DNA from: Fabrea salina
Lineage: Eukaryota; Ciliophora; Heterotrichea; Heterotrichida; Fabreidae
DNA length: 64,000 bases
Assembly (NCBI GenBank): GCA_022984795.1
Contig: JALIHJ010000038.1
Location: 124,001-188,000 of the forward strand
Direction: 5' to 3'
The first letter of the stretch is position 1; each line of letters starts with the position of its first letter. The translations under genes and the position numbers were made by a program. Of the stretch, positions 1-10,370 are shown in pieces. Below the pieces are notes generated by a model that was not told where the DNA came from, ran no database searches, and was given only the letters and a program-made list of their open reading frames with translations.

Positions 1-1
1 T

Positions 2-796
2 AGTTTAGGCGGAGTGCCTCAACCTAAACAAAGTGCAGGTGGGTACTGGAACAGGCATTCCGAAAACTACTTTTTAGAAGGAAACAACACTGACTCTGTT
101 GAAAAGATACTAAAACTAAAGCGCTCCTTTCCAGCAGTGGACGATGTTATCATTAAAGAAATTTTTTTTAGCTTCGGAGACAGCTACGAAGAAACCCTAG
201 CTCAGTTGCTTGAGATGTTTCCCGAAAACTATAGGGAACTTCCTCAGAGCGAAGGCCCATTAAGAATACCCCACCCAAAACCTGAACAACCTATTCACCA
301 GCCAAGAAAACCCTTTGATTTTGACTTAAGACCCAAGATGCAAGACGAAGAGTTCGAAACTAGGTGGAACGAAATGCAGCACAGCCGACAAATCCATGAT
401 GGTATGTGCCAGGCTGCTAGTAGTGCAGCTGCAGCTAGGAACTTTGAAGAAGCCAAACGCCTTAGTTCGGAAGCTAAAAATTACCTTGCAAAGTCAGAAA
501 GGATCTACGAAGAAGTTTATCCAGAAGTATTTGCAAGGAACAACAGGGACTTTGGAAACCTAGAAAAAGTAGACTTGCACGGACTAAGAACTAAAGAAGC
601 TCTGGAGATACTATCTAGAGTCTTGGAAACTGCTAAACAATCAGGAGTTTTGAAGATTGAAGTAGTGACTGGAAAAGGTCTGCACTCTCACCGTGGCATT
701 GCAAAACTTAAGCCTGCAGTGGAAAACTTCTTAAATTCAGAAGGCTACAAAAAAAGCAACTTGGAAGGAGGCTTCAAGGTGCATCTCAATAAGTAA
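2..796 (+). CDS. Smr-domain protein with DUF1771-like helices (5' partial)
   Basis: The frame is open to the window edge, so the true start lies upstream; the first in-frame GTG at 14 is not a convincing start. The N-terminal part resembles a CUE-like helical region. A helix rich in Ala and Glu follows (about residues 115-165), typical of DUF1771. The end is an Smr domain with the VDLHGLRTKEA motif (DxH) and the VTGKGLHSH loop (GxG). Smr domains act as nucleases or RNA-binding modules, and the DUF1771-Smr pairing is typical of eukaryotic ribosome-rescue or RNA-decay factors of the Cue2/N4BP2 type. That role is an inference from the family. The stop is TAA, and the next gene starts 27 bp downstream on the same strand. 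Confidence 0.85.
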   Translation, partial: SLGGVPQPKQSAGGYWNRHSENYFLEGNNTDSVEKILKLKRSFPAVDDVIIKEIFFSFGDSYEETLAQLLEMFPENYRELPQSEGPLRIPHPKPEQPIHQPRKPFDFDLRPKMQDEEFETRWNEMQHSRQIHDGMCQAASSAAAARNFEEAKRLSSEAKNYLAKSERIYEEVYPEVFARNNRDFGNLEKVDLHGLRTKEALEILSRVLETAKQSGVLKIEVVTGKGLHSHRGIAKLKPAVENFLNSEGYKKSNLEGGFKVHLNK

Positions 797-823
797 TTAA
801 GAGTACCGCGAAATTTTAAGAAT

Positions 824-2043
824 ATGGCAGACATCGTATCGGAGTTGATTGAAACCAAAATGAAACTGGCTGAGAGTGAAGACCGCCTTATGCAAAAGGT
901 TAAGTATCTTAAAGAAACTTCTGACAAGGTTACTGCTTTAGAGTCCAAACTGAATTACCTGGAAAGTGAAAACTCATCGCTTTTAGATTCAATATCCCAG
1001 TTAATAGAAGAAAAAAACACACTTAGAATGCAGCTAGAAGAAGCCTCGGGGCTAAAACCTTCCATGGTTCCTGAACAAGAAATGGAAGAGGACGAGTTTA
1101 GGTCCCCAGACCAGTACTTACCCATCACAATTACTGAAGATCATAACAGTGTGTGGACCGAAGTGCTTGACAACTGGGACCGTTTGGGCAACTCCAAAAA
1201 ACTCAAAGCCCTCAGTAGGAAAGGAATACCTTCTAACTTGCGAGGCGAAGTCTGGAACAAAGTAGTGGGGAATCCATTGCATGTGACTCCTCAGTTGTTC
1301 AACGTACTTCTGGCAAGGGCTAAGGAGTCCAATCCTGACGCCAGGGAACAAAACGGAAGCTCACTGATTCCAATGGACTTGAAAAGAACACTTGGGAGTC
1401 TGCAAGTGTTTCAAAAAGAACAACCCCTGCACCAAGCACTGAATGACTTACTTGAAGTGTTTGCTTCATACAGACCTGACATTGGGTACGTGCAGGGCAT
1501 GGCTTACTTAGGAGCAATTCTAATTCTGCACTTAGGAACTTATAAAGCCTTTGAAACCTTTGCTAACATGATCTGTAAGTCTGAAATGCTAAGGACCTTT
1601 TACTCGTTTGACTTAACTGCAATTAAGGCTTACTACAGAGTGTTTGAGTACTTTATGAGGAAAAAAGTACCTAAAATACTGAACAGGTTTTACGAACTAG
1701 GAATAACTCCAGACGTGTACCTCCTTGAATGGGTGTACACTTTGTTTTCACGCTGCTTCAGTTTAGATGTAGTAAGGTAAGAATTCTATAGGAGAGACGT
1801 GTGTGGGATGTGTACATGTTCGAAGGAGATGCCTACATCTTTAAAATTGGGTTAGCTATTTTGATGAACTTAGACACAAAGTTCCAAGGAGAAGACATTG
1901 ACGGCATAGTAACCATCATTAACGACATGTCTGAGTACTTCTTAACTCCTGAGAAGCTTTTCAAAACTGCTGACAAAATCAACATCACTTTGGGGAAAAT
2001 TAACAGCCTAAAAGCTTCTTTGAAGCCCCGCTACTCTCAGTAA
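824..2043 (+). CDS. TBC-domain Rab GTPase-activating protein, two exons
   Basis: The best model is join(824..1776,1797..2043), about 399 residues. Residues 1-70 are predicted coiled coil. The TBC domain follows, with GIPSNLRGEVW, the arginine-finger motif IPMDLKR (IxxDxxR) and the glutamine finger IGYVQGM, so it should be an active RabGAP. Exon 1 runs into a stop just after the splice site, and exon 2 continues with RVWDVYMFEG, a standard TBC block. The usual 15-nt intron (1777-1791) would put exon 2 out of frame. A 20-nt removal (1777-1796, or 1772-1791) restores it, so either the intron is atypical or the assembly has an indel here. The domain call is firm; the exact junction is not. Confidence 0.85.
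1777..1796 (+). other. Atypical intron in the TBC gene
   Basis: A candidate 15-mer starting GTAAG and ending TATAG (1777-1791) has C rather than A at position 10 and leaves the frame wrong. Extending to the AG at 1796 (20 nt) restores the frame and yields the expected RRVWD block. A 20-nt alternative at 1772-1791 gives one different residue. Confidence 0.5.
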
Positions 2044-2081
2044 CTAAGTTATGTGATATACTTAAACTGCAGGTGTGTTAA

Positions 2082-3170
2082 TTAAAACAGTTTTTGGATC
2101 CTTTTTTGGGGTTGGTTGTACCTGAGGAGTTCAAGCAGTTCTAAAGGGACTTCAGTGCCTTTGAGGGCACTCCTTGCCAGTCCCATTTTAACAAGTACGT
2201 CCATGTCTCCGAAAAGTTTGATTTCCTTTGAAAACTTAAGCACCACGTCGGTATGAGCTTTGTTGAACTCAATGTTTACTTTGTTTTCTGAGTTTTCTTC
2301 TGTGGCCACCACAATGAAAGGCATCCCTATGACTTCGTCCGTAGGGTGTCTTTTGTTGCGTTTGAACATTTCTCTCACACTAAAATACTGGTCTGCTAAA
2401 AGTTTGAGTTGTTCTCTTTTGTCGTTGATGGTTTTCTTTTTTTCTTGTATAGATTCTTTAACTTGTTTTTTGTCGGAGTAAGAAGTTCCTTTCCAGTAGT
2501 ACCTTTTGTTTTGCTTGACTACTACTCCACTGGCTATAAGTACGTTCAACGCGTCGTAAACTCTTCTGAGGACGTTTTTTTCTTCTTTGGTTCTTTCTTC
2601 GTCTTCGCCGAGTTCCATGGTCTTCACTAGCTGTTCAGCTACTTCTTTGTAGGATGAAAACCCTTGGGAACAAATGATTTCTTTTACTTTTAAGCTCAGG
2701 GTTCTGAGTCCACGGTTGTTTCGCGAGGCTTCTGGGATTCTTTGAGGAGTTGCTGAAAGTGGAGGTTCAGGAACTTGGAACTCCCTTGGTCTTTGAGGCT
2801 CTTCCAAGCCTATACTTAGTGCTTCAGAGAGTTCTTGTATTCCATTCTGATAGAATGTTCTCAAAAACTCTTGCTTCACGCTGTTGGAGTAGGAAGGTGG
2901 GTTGCTTAAGTTAGGCAAATTGCTAAAGTCAGCACTGAGCGGGTCTTTGTACTCGTTTTCAATTGAAGTTACAGCTTCTTGGACAGAAGGCACACGCGAA
3001 AAGTTCCCAGTTTCAGGCGAGTAGCCCAAAGAAAGGAATATAAAGTACAAAGTAGAGTCTCCAGACAAGCATGGAATGTAGGAGTTTAGTACACCCAAAA
3101 TGTCCGGGCTGCTTTTCAAGTCCGACAAAAGGTGCCTGATATGCAAAGGGTAATGATTGACTTCTTCCAT
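2082..3170 (-). CDS. Transcription factor DP (E2F dimerisation partner)
   Basis: The protein has 362 residues. Its N-terminal 150 residues are not recognised. Residues about 155-235 form the winged-helix DNA-binding domain of DP proteins: GLRTLSLKVKEII, then SYKEVAEQLV, then the diagnostic RRVYDALNVL block and a YYWKG strand. A coiled coil for pairing with E2F and the DP-type C-terminal dimer domain follow. The RRVYDALNVL wording, rather than the RRIYDITNVL of E2F proteins, marks it as DP. DP/E2F dimers control cell-cycle genes; Stentor is known for E2F-linked regeneration programmes, so the gene may take part there (inference). It converges on the TBC gene with a 38 bp gap. Confidence 0.9.
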   Translation of the reverse strand: MEEVNHYPLHIRHLLSDLKSSPDILGVLNSYIPCLSGDSTLYFIFLSLGYSPETGNFSRVPSVQEAVTSIENEYKDPLSADFSNLPNLSNPPSYSNSVKQEFLRTFYQNGIQELSEALSIGLEEPQRPREFQVPEPPLSATPQRIPEASRNNRGLRTLSLKVKEIICSQGFSSYKEVAEQLVKTMELGEDEERTKEEKNVLRRVYDALNVLIASGVVVKQNKRYYWKGTSYSDKKQVKESIQEKKKTINDKREQLKLLADQYFSVREMFKRNKRHPTDEVIGMPFIVVATEENSENKVNIEFNKAHTDVVLKFSKEIKLFGDMDVLVKMGLARSALKGTEVPLELLELLRYNQPQKRIQKLF

Positions 3171-3224
3171 TACTCTTTTTAACTCGTTAGAGTACCTTTT
3201 TAATATTATTGCAACTAGTTAAGT

Positions 3225-6200
3225 TTACTTTTTAGTTGTTTCTTTTTTGCCTTTGAGGGCTTCAAGTATCTTTTTCCTGTGCTCAATTGGTATAAGTCTT
3301 CCAATGCTCCAAACGTTAGTGATTTGCCTTTGCACGTTGTTTAAGATCGGCACGTATAGTATAAAGTACATGACTATAACCAAAGCTGCATAAACTATAG
3401 TGGCTATCATCACGTACTGGGTGTCTTTTGAGAGCAAGTCTTCAATGTCCTGGTTAAGGTTGTTTTTAAGTTCCACTAACAAATCCATGAGTTCTTCTTT
3501 CAGCAGTCTTAAATTAGAGATGTCTGCTTCTTTGCCTTGGCTAATGAGTGACTGAAAGTGTTCGCACTCGTTTATGAACAAGCTCACTGCTGAATGCACG
3601 CCTTTGGACAAAAACTTGCACTCGTTACTTAAACAACCGTTTTCTAGTAAATAGTCTTCGTACTGGGAGTTTTGGCCAATCCTAGAAACGTCTCCAAAAA
3701 GTAGTAATTGTTCACTGTACTTAAGTTCTTCTAGGTGCTTAGTTAGGGCTAAACCTGGAGTAGTTTCAAGTTGGTAGTAAGGCACAGTTGAGTAGTAACC
3801 GTAACTGGCGTTTAGGTACTTAGACTCCTGGACCCAAAAGTAAGCTAAGTTAGTGCTGAGAATTCTTTGTCCTGCCCAATTAACTACTTGGGGCTTGTAC
3901 AAAAGAATGCTGCCAAACTCTTTGTAGCCAATGTTGAAAAACAACCCAAAAAATATTGCTGACAAAATGTAGTAAAAGGAAAGCCGAATGATGATGTAAG
4001 GCCACTTTTTAGAACAACTGATTTTGCTTCTAGACTCTATTGACTTAAACATTTCTTTTTCACTGAACTCCTCAATAACTTCAACTCCATGGAGAGTTTC
4101 AAGTCTGTCTTCACACTTACTCCTCATTTCCTGGACTAAGTCAAGAGGCAGTCTGTAGAAGATTTTCCATACTGTTTGGTTTGACTTTTCCACAGACATG
4201 ATTGTAGGCAGTATGATCACCACAAAGCACATAACCATAAGAGCTATTGCACAACCTGCCAGCACCAGTATGATTTGCAGGATTTTGGCCAAGTTTTGCT
4301 CTTCAGAAGTTATGAAAGTATTCAAGGAGTCGTTCATGGCCTCTACACTTTCGGAGGGAGCATTTCTGTATAGGTAAAAGAAGTCTTTGTTTTGGTAGGT
4401 GATTTCTTGCAGAGGAGTTTCGTACAAAAACTGGCCTGCTAGCAAGAACTTCTTCATTACGTCTACTAGGTTCTCTTTTGTGGAAACTAGTTGTTGTTCT
4501 TGCAGTTCCCATGTAACCACTTCAGACTCAACGTAAGTATCTCTATGCTCTCCTTCAGTCCAGTCTTCTAGTTTAGTCTGAATCAAGTTTAGTGTTTCTC
4601 TATACTTCTGAAGGTTTTCTTTGAGTCTTTGTTTGTAAAACCCAGAGTCTTCCAGGACTCCTAAAGCAGCTAAATGAATGTTGCGGGCGTCAAGTCCCAA
4701 GTAACTGGTTACAATTCTTCTGTCAGAGAGTTCTTTTACAACTACGTTTTCGGTGTAGTGACTTGAAATCACAGTTAAGTAAATCATCATAGCGAAGTTA
4801 GCTGAAATCACTATTAAAGTTGTGAAGAAAAAAGAAGACTTGAACCTAATCATAGAAGCTTTGACTCTGGTTAAAAGAATCTGAGCGTCAGGACTTGAAG
4901 TAAATGAGGCGTTGGAACTTTGAGCAGAGCTAGCAACACTAGCTGGGGACTTCTTCTTTTCGTCTTCGCCTTCTTGGTTAGAAGCGCCTTCACTTCCGCT
5001 GCTTGATATCCTGCCTGAGGCTCCAATACTTTCCAGTTGCAAATCTTTTAAGTCCACAATAGCTCCTGATTCTAAGATTTCTTGTACACTCAGTTCTTCT
5101 TCTTCAGGAGTTTCTGGAACTGAAAGTTCGGAACCGTTTCCTGAAGGGGCATCCTTGGCATTGTCACCTACGTGTTTGCCAGGCTTAAAGTCGGTTTCTC
5201 CAATTTCGTATATGATTGGTTCTATGTTGAACTTGATATTGCCTCTGTTGGACTTGGCTCTTTCAGCTTTAAGAATGCCTTTGAGTCCCCCTGCACTACT
5301 GCTGGAGTCAACGTTTTGAGTTAGAGGTTCTGGATCTAGCAAGTCATCGCAATGGGAATTTATAGTAGCAGTAATTGCTCTCCAAGTTCTTCTTTCTTCT
5401 ATGTCTCCAGTTAAGTATATAACTCTGAAAAAGTAACTTTTAAAGCTTCCTTTGCAAAACATAATACTCAGGGTGTTAACAGTACCAGGAATGACATAGT
5501 TCTGCACTTTGCTTTCTTTCTTGTCTCTGACGAGTTTTTCGAAGTTGTTAATTACTGTGCTGGCTAAAAGTCCATCCAGTCTTGTTTCGGATTCTGAAAA
5601 CCCTAGCAGAACTGGAAACTTCCTAGTGTTCTTACTGATGACTCCGTTAGAGTCCACAATAGCTATTTCTCTGTTTTTGGTGTTCTTTCTAATAGCAGCA
5701 ACGAAAAAAGGGTGTGAGTCTAAAGCCAAACACTTGATTTGCAAGTTAACATCTACTAAAAACCCATTGTAGTCCACTATCAAGTTGTTGAAAGGAATAT
5801 TGACTTCTGTGGATTTGGACTTAAGTATGAAGTCACTCATAGCTAAGTTGTGCAAGTTACTGTCGTTCATAGGCGGAGGAAGGAAGCTGGAGATGTTCAT
5901 TCCTTTAGCAAAGCTTGGAATTATGCCTAGTAAAGAGCTTGCGTTGGCGTTTATATCTAGAATCGTTCCTATGTCTTTTAAGTTGCCTGAAGTAGTGATG
6001 GTGCCTATTTCTAGGTCGAACAAGTTAAACTGGTCTTTGTTTAGTTTCATAGACTGCTGTTTTCTTTCATTTTCAGCTCGACTTTCAAGTTCGATTCCTT
6101 TCATAGTGTCGTTGTAAACGTCTTTTAGGAAAGAAGCATACAGATTAAGTGACAAAAAGTTGCTAGGGTAGGCTTTCATAAAGTCCTTAGAAGCCTTTTT

Positions 6201-7745
6201 GGACTTTTTGATCATGCTGAACAGTTCAAAGCCTATTCTTTCGATTTTGTCAGTTTGGGGATTCTCCAAAGACAACTCGTTCCAAAACTGTAACTGGAGG
6301 TCGCAGGTTTCTTTGTCGATTCTCATGGTTTCTTCGTGCATTCTTCTGAACTTAAAAAAGTCCACTTCTTCTATGTATTGGTTCGGAAAGTCGTCCAGAA
6401 CCTTGGAGAACTTGTACTTGTGGTAAGTTCCTTCCAAGCCAAACTCTGCCCGCGCTGTTTGGGATAGCTTAAGTCTAGCTAGTCCTTCGTCTTTCAAAAC
6501 GTTAAACACGTATATGAACTCCCATATTCCAAAAAAGTTGTTAGTTCTGAACTTTTTGCCCATTATCTGGAAAAGCTCAGTGATTTTTTCTTTTATTTCA
6601 GCCTTTTTTTCTGGGTCTTCTTGTTCAAGTAACTTCCAAATTTCATATCGAATCACTAACTCGCAGTAGTAAATGTTTTCTAGGTACTCCATTTGCTTGG
6701 AGTACTCTTCTAGAATAATTCTGATTCTTCTGTTCAGAAGTTCATAGTGCAAGTAAACTAAGCAAGGAGTTACAAACACCATCAGGTGGAACAGCAAAGC
6801 CCCGTTGTCAAAAATCATCGCTAGCAACTGTCCCAGTGAAGTCCAACTGATGACTAAGTAACAGGAAGAATGGGTGAAGTTCACAAACTTGTTGTAGAAA
6901 GGCAAGTATGCCAAGTAGCCTACTGCCAAAAACGCTCCTCCCAGCAGCATTCCTGCTAAGTGAACTGCCTTGTTTGACTCGTGCAAGTAAAAATGACTCA
7001 CAGCCCAAGCCGTTAGTATCAAAAACTTGTAAGTTTCGATCTTGCTGTGCGCCCTTGCGTATATTACACTTTTTGCCCTAGTGAAAAACTGTTCGTACTG
7101 AAACATGGTTTCTAGAAGCACCAAAACCACAAGCAACCCTGCACAGAAGTTGCTTATAGGCCCCAGTGCAAAGACTCTGATATTGGAAATATCCATTTCG
7201 GGGTACTGAAAAGCAGACTCTGCACTGGAGGAGGAGTACTTGCCTGCTGCCAAAAAGATGCAAATTAAAGGAAGGAAACTCATGTTTTTAAGTATGCGCA
7301 TTGGTAGCCCCACTACGTACCTGTAGTTAGGAGGGTTGACTTCTAAGTGCTTGTAAACCTTTACGTAGAGTAGTACCCAGAACAACATTGGCAAAATCGT
7401 GACTCCTAAAGCTAGGGACAAGTAACCTATGCTCAAGCCCAGTCTCATGACCAAATAGTCAACTCTGCAGGCCCCAAAAATATCGGAAACCCAGCTGAAA
7501 GAGTCCCAGGAGGAAACTGTGACAGGGAAAGCCAAGGACTGGACTTGGAAGCAGTAGATAAGCATTCCGAATATATGGGTGTAAAAATAGTTGTTCTGGG
7601 TTTCAAACCGAGTAGAGGAATAGTAATCTTTATATATAATGTAAAAGACTTCAAAAAGGGCTTTCAATAAGTTGGACCCTAGTCTCCTGAGCTTGGTTCC
7701 TAAACTTTCATCTTCGAGAACTGAAATTAGATCTGAGTCTTCCAT
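3225..7745 (-). CDS. Large polytopic membrane protein with PAS domain (TmcB-like ciliate family)
   Basis: The protein has 1506 residues. The first 370 residues hold a cluster of hydrophobic segments. An acidic and aromatic helical region of the type called TmcB/TmcC TPR-like in ciliates follows (about 380-560). A PAS-like segment (about 570-700) reads NLKDIGTILDINANASSLLGI. A low-complexity Ser/Glu linker follows, then four more isolated hydrophobic helices, starting near residue 965 and ending near the C-terminus. Proteins of this architecture are abundant in ciliates and are presumed sensory or signalling components of the cell surface. No cyclase or kinase domain is visible, so the output is unknown. 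The start ATG at 7745 follows an AT-rich spacer with two TTTAAA motifs. Confidence 0.75.
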   Translation of the reverse strand: MEDSDLISVLEDESLGTKLRRLGSNLLKALFEVFYIIYKDYYSSTRFETQNNYFYTHIFGMLIYCFQVQSLAFPVTVSSWDSFSWVSDIFGACRVDYLVMRLGLSIGYLSLALGVTILPMLFWVLLYVKVYKHLEVNPPNYRYVVGLPMRILKNMSFLPLICIFLAAGKYSSSSAESAFQYPEMDISNIRVFALGPISNFCAGLLVVLVLLETMFQYEQFFTRAKSVIYARAHSKIETYKFLILTAWAVSHFYLHESNKAVHLAGMLLGGAFLAVGYLAYLPFYNKFVNFTHSSCYLVISWTSLGQLLAMIFDNGALLFHLMVFVTPCLVYLHYELLNRRIRIILEEYSKQMEYLENIYYCELVIRYEIWKLLEQEDPEKKAEIKEKITELFQIMGKKFRTNNFFGIWEFIYVFNVLKDEGLARLKLSQTARAEFGLEGTYHKYKFSKVLDDFPNQYIEEVDFFKFRRMHEETMRIDKETCDLQLQFWNELSLENPQTDKIERIGFELFSMIKKSKKASKDFMKAYPSNFLSLNLYASFLKDVYNDTMKGIELESRAENERKQQSMKLNKDQFNLFDLEIGTITTSGNLKDIGTILDINANASSLLGIIPSFAKGMNISSFLPPPMNDSNLHNLAMSDFILKSKSTEVNIPFNNLIVDYNGFLVDVNLQIKCLALDSHPFFVAAIRKNTKNREIAIVDSNGVISKNTRKFPVLLGFSESETRLDGLLASTVINNFEKLVRDKKESKVQNYVIPGTVNTLSIMFCKGSFKSYFFRVIYLTGDIEERRTWRAITATINSHCDDLLDPEPLTQNVDSSSSAGGLKGILKAERAKSNRGNIKFNIEPIIYEIGETDFKPGKHVGDNAKDAPSGNGSELSVPETPEEEELSVQEILESGAIVDLKDLQLESIGASGRISSSGSEGASNQEGEDEKKKSPASVASSAQSSNASFTSSPDAQILLTRVKASMIRFKSSFFFTTLIVISANFAMMIYLTVISSHYTENVVVKELSDRRIVTSYLGLDARNIHLAALGVLEDSGFYKQRLKENLQKYRETLNLIQTKLEDWTEGEHRDTYVESEVVTWELQEQQLVSTKENLVDVMKKFLLAGQFLYETPLQEITYQNKDFFYLYRNAPSESVEAMNDSLNTFITSEEQNLAKILQIILVLAGCAIALMVMCFVVIILPTIMSVEKSNQTVWKIFYRLPLDLVQEMRSKCEDRLETLHGVEVIEEFSEKEMFKSIESRSKISCSKKWPYIIIRLSFYYILSAIFFGLFFNIGYKEFGSILLYKPQVVNWAGQRILSTNLAYFWVQESKYLNASYGYYSTVPYYQLETTPGLALTKHLEELKYSEQLLLFGDVSRIGQNSQYEDYLLENGCLSNECKFLSKGVHSAVSLFINECEHFQSLISQGKEADISNLRLLKEELMDLLVELKNNLNQDIEDLLSKDTQYVMIATIVYAALVIVMYFILYVPILNNVQRQITNVWSIGRLIPIEHRKKILEALKGKKETTKK

Positions 7746-7823
7746 TATTATTAGTGTGCTGTTGAAGACTTAACTTTAAACCAATTAGATGAATCATATT
7801 TAAAATTAAATTCAGAACCTATG

Positions 7824-10367
7824 TTACCCAAGTAGGTCCCCAAAGAAACCCTTGAAAACGTGGTGGAAAGCGCCTTTGTTGGCGTTGGTGAGTCTTTCTA
7901 GTTTCTTTTGGCTCTTTTCAATTTGGTTAGAAGGCTGACTTTCGGGCACACTCAGGCCTTGGTTCCTTTTTTGGAAGTTGCCCAAGTCGCCTCCACCTCC
8001 TTTGATGGGTTTCATGACTTTTTTGCTGAAGAAAAGAGGTGCTTCTTGGTTCCTCCCTCGAGGAGAAAGCAAACGCTGTGTGTTTGCCTTTTGGTTGCTA
8101 GCTAACTGGCGTTCCAGTCGGTTGTTGCGTTGGAGTGCGTCGTGTAACTGTTCGTCTCGTTTGTCAAGGTCTTTTCTTAGTTTAACTATTTCTTCGTAGA
8201 GTCTTTGTCTTTCGTTGTAGACTGTTTTGAGTCTTTCTTCAACCTCAACTACTTTCTTTTTAGGAGTGTCGCACTTGATGATTTGTTCAATTTGTTCTCT
8301 TTCGATGTTAAGTAGAGTTTTGAGTTCTTGGATTTGTTCGTCTCGGTACTTGATTTCGATTCCCATGCTTTGGCGTTCTTCTTCGATGTTCTTGACTTTT
8401 TGTTCCAGTTGTCTTGAAAGTAGTTCGGAGTTTTCAAGGGCTTCTTCTAGTTTAATTTGTTTTTCTGCAGAGTCTTGTTTGAACTTAACTATTTTGAGTT
8501 CTAGGTCTTGCATGTAGGTTTGGTTCTTTTCTATTTCAGACTGGTAGTTGTTGGCTTGTTGAGTCAATGAAGCTATAGTAGACCTTTGTTCAGTTACAAG
8601 TTTTTTAAGATCTAAGTAAGCTTGTGCGTCAGCAGACTCAGCTAAGTTGTCTTCAGGGTTAGTAGCTCTTTCATCACACACAGTGCTGGTCTCTGAAGGG
8701 TTTTTAGTTTCAGAGGTCTCAATTGAGCACCCTTCGTTGAACCTTCCGTCAATCTCACTAAGCACAGTTAAAGCTTCCTGGACAGACTTAAGTAGAATCT
8801 CACTGGAGCCCTTTTTTAAGTAGTCGTCTTTCATAAACAAAAGGTCTGAGTTTAGTCGTTCACAGGTTTTGCGCAGTCGTTTGGCATCAAGGAATTTTTG
8901 TTGGTTTTCAAAAAGAGCTTTTTCAAGTTGAAGGTTAAGTGCTTCAGTTTCTTGGGACTGTGCTTGTTCTTGTTCTTGGAGTTGTTGTTGCAAGTCGTTA
9001 ACTTGGACTTCGTACTCAGCAATGTCTTTGTTTCGGGCACTGAGGTCGTCTTCAAGTTCTTTTTTTTCAAGTTTGATTTGCTGGAGTTCTTCATGCAGAC
9101 TCACTATTTCAATGTGTTGTTTAAGAAGTGTCATGGAGTGTTCGGAGTCGTGCTTGGCCAAAGCTGTTTGGGTGTGGGACTTCTTTACTTCAAAAGAGTT
9201 TTCAATGATTCCAGAAACTTCACTAACTAAGTTTTGGTTTTCACTGTAGTTAGAGTTGATGTGGGTTTGTATGTTGTTGATGATTTCAGCTTGTTTTTGG
9301 ATTTCTTTGTTGGCTTGGTCGAGTTTCTTCATAAGTTCTTTGGCACTTTTTTCTTGGTTGACTATAGGTTTGTTTTGGATTTTCTTGGCTCTTTGGCCAA
9401 ACCTCAGAGTGGAAAGGGTTTCTTTGTCATTGTAACTGTTCATTGAACAGGCTATTACTAAAGTAGTTTGAGAGTTGCCTCCCAAAGACTCTTGAAGCAT
9501 CCTGGTAAGTTTGCTGTCTCTATAAGGAATGAAACCTGCAGACTTGTCAGTAAGTGCGTTAATTACATTTCCTAAAGCCGACAGACTTTTGTTGATCATT
9601 TTGGCTTCTTCTAGCTGCTTTCCAGTTACATGGGTTTTAGATATTTTTTCACTTCCAGCTAAGTCTACGAAGTACAGTCTGCCGGACTTCCTGGAGTTAG
9701 TTACTGTGTCTTTTTGTTCTACAGACACACAAAAAATAGAGTGGGAACGCGAACTGCGTTGGTTCATTCTGGTGGCAGCCACTGACCTGTTAGAAGCTCC
9801 AGTGGTCATGACCTGCATCATTTCTTCGGGGGAGCTGACATAAATTTCAGTGGCTTCGGCTACGTAAATGCCTCTGGTTTTTTCTTCTTTGACTTGGAGG
9901 TTGTTTTTGGAAGGTTCAAGTAAGTCTTGGATTTTTTCTAGGTATATTTCTAAGAAACTGCACTTAAGTGTAAACTCAACTTGTTCTGAGGCATTGATGA
10001 GGCCGTTGAACAAAGCGTCCATCATTCTAGGGATTATTCCTTTGAACTGGTTGTCGTGGATGTTAGGTCCTTCCATCGTAAACGTTTTGCCACTTCCAGT
10101 TTGTCCGTAAGCAAAGATAGTTCCGTTGTAGCCTTCCAGAACTCCGTCCACTACAGGCCTTGCTGCTATTTCAAACACGTCGCCTTGACTTATTTCGGGT
10201 CCGCATATTCTATCAAAGGTGAACTCGTGGGAAGTGGTTTCGTCAGCTCTTTCTTGGACTGAAATCTTTATGGAGTAGTCAGAGTACTCAATACATTTCC
10301 CTGCTCCGCTTTCTTGTTCTATTTTGTTTTCAGGCCTCAGTCGGCAAATTACTCTTATTCCTGACAT
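7824..10367 (-). CDS. Kinesin-1 heavy chain-like motor
   Basis: The protein has 847 residues. The N-terminal motor (1 to about 330) has the P-loop GQTGSGKT at 88-95, switch I NQRSSRSHS and switch II VDLAGSEK. A neck follows with FGQRAKKIQNKP, which matches kinesin-1. A long coiled coil runs to about residue 760. Near the tail KVMKPIKGGGG resembles the IAKP-type autoinhibitory motif of kinesin-1, which folds back on the motor. Family knowledge: plus-end-directed dimeric cargo motor. The next gene begins only 3 bp from this start codon on the other strand, so the two must share a promoter. No light-chain gene is visible nearby. Confidence 0.92.
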   Translation of the reverse strand: MSGIRVICRLRPENKIEQESGAGKCIEYSDYSIKISVQERADETTSHEFTFDRICGPEISQGDVFEIAARPVVDGVLEGYNGTIFAYGQTGSGKTFTMEGPNIHDNQFKGIIPRMMDALFNGLINASEQVEFTLKCSFLEIYLEKIQDLLEPSKNNLQVKEEKTRGIYVAEATEIYVSSPEEMMQVMTTGASNRSVAATRMNQRSSRSHSIFCVSVEQKDTVTNSRKSGRLYFVDLAGSEKISKTHVTGKQLEEAKMINKSLSALGNVINALTDKSAGFIPYRDSKLTRMLQESLGGNSQTTLVIACSMNSYNDKETLSTLRFGQRAKKIQNKPIVNQEKSAKELMKKLDQANKEIQKQAEIINNIQTHINSNYSENQNLVSEVSGIIENSFEVKKSHTQTALAKHDSEHSMTLLKQHIEIVSLHEELQQIKLEKKELEDDLSARNKDIAEYEVQVNDLQQQLQEQEQAQSQETEALNLQLEKALFENQQKFLDAKRLRKTCERLNSDLLFMKDDYLKKGSSEILLKSVQEALTVLSEIDGRFNEGCSIETSETKNPSETSTVCDERATNPEDNLAESADAQAYLDLKKLVTEQRSTIASLTQQANNYQSEIEKNQTYMQDLELKIVKFKQDSAEKQIKLEEALENSELLSRQLEQKVKNIEEERQSMGIEIKYRDEQIQELKTLLNIEREQIEQIIKCDTPKKKVVEVEERLKTVYNERQRLYEEIVKLRKDLDKRDEQLHDALQRNNRLERQLASNQKANTQRLLSPRGRNQEAPLFFSKKVMKPIKGGGGDLGNFQKRNQGLSVPESQPSNQIEKSQKKLERLTNANKGAFHHVFKGFFGDLLG

Positions 10368-10370
10368 TTA
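10368..10370. promoter_or_regulatory. Three-base divergent promoter gap
   Basis: Only TTA separates the kinesin ATG (minus strand) from the first ATG of the exporter gene (plus strand). If the exporter starts at its second Met, the gap is 15 bp. Promoter elements must therefore lie within the genes or be very short. Confidence 0.5.
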
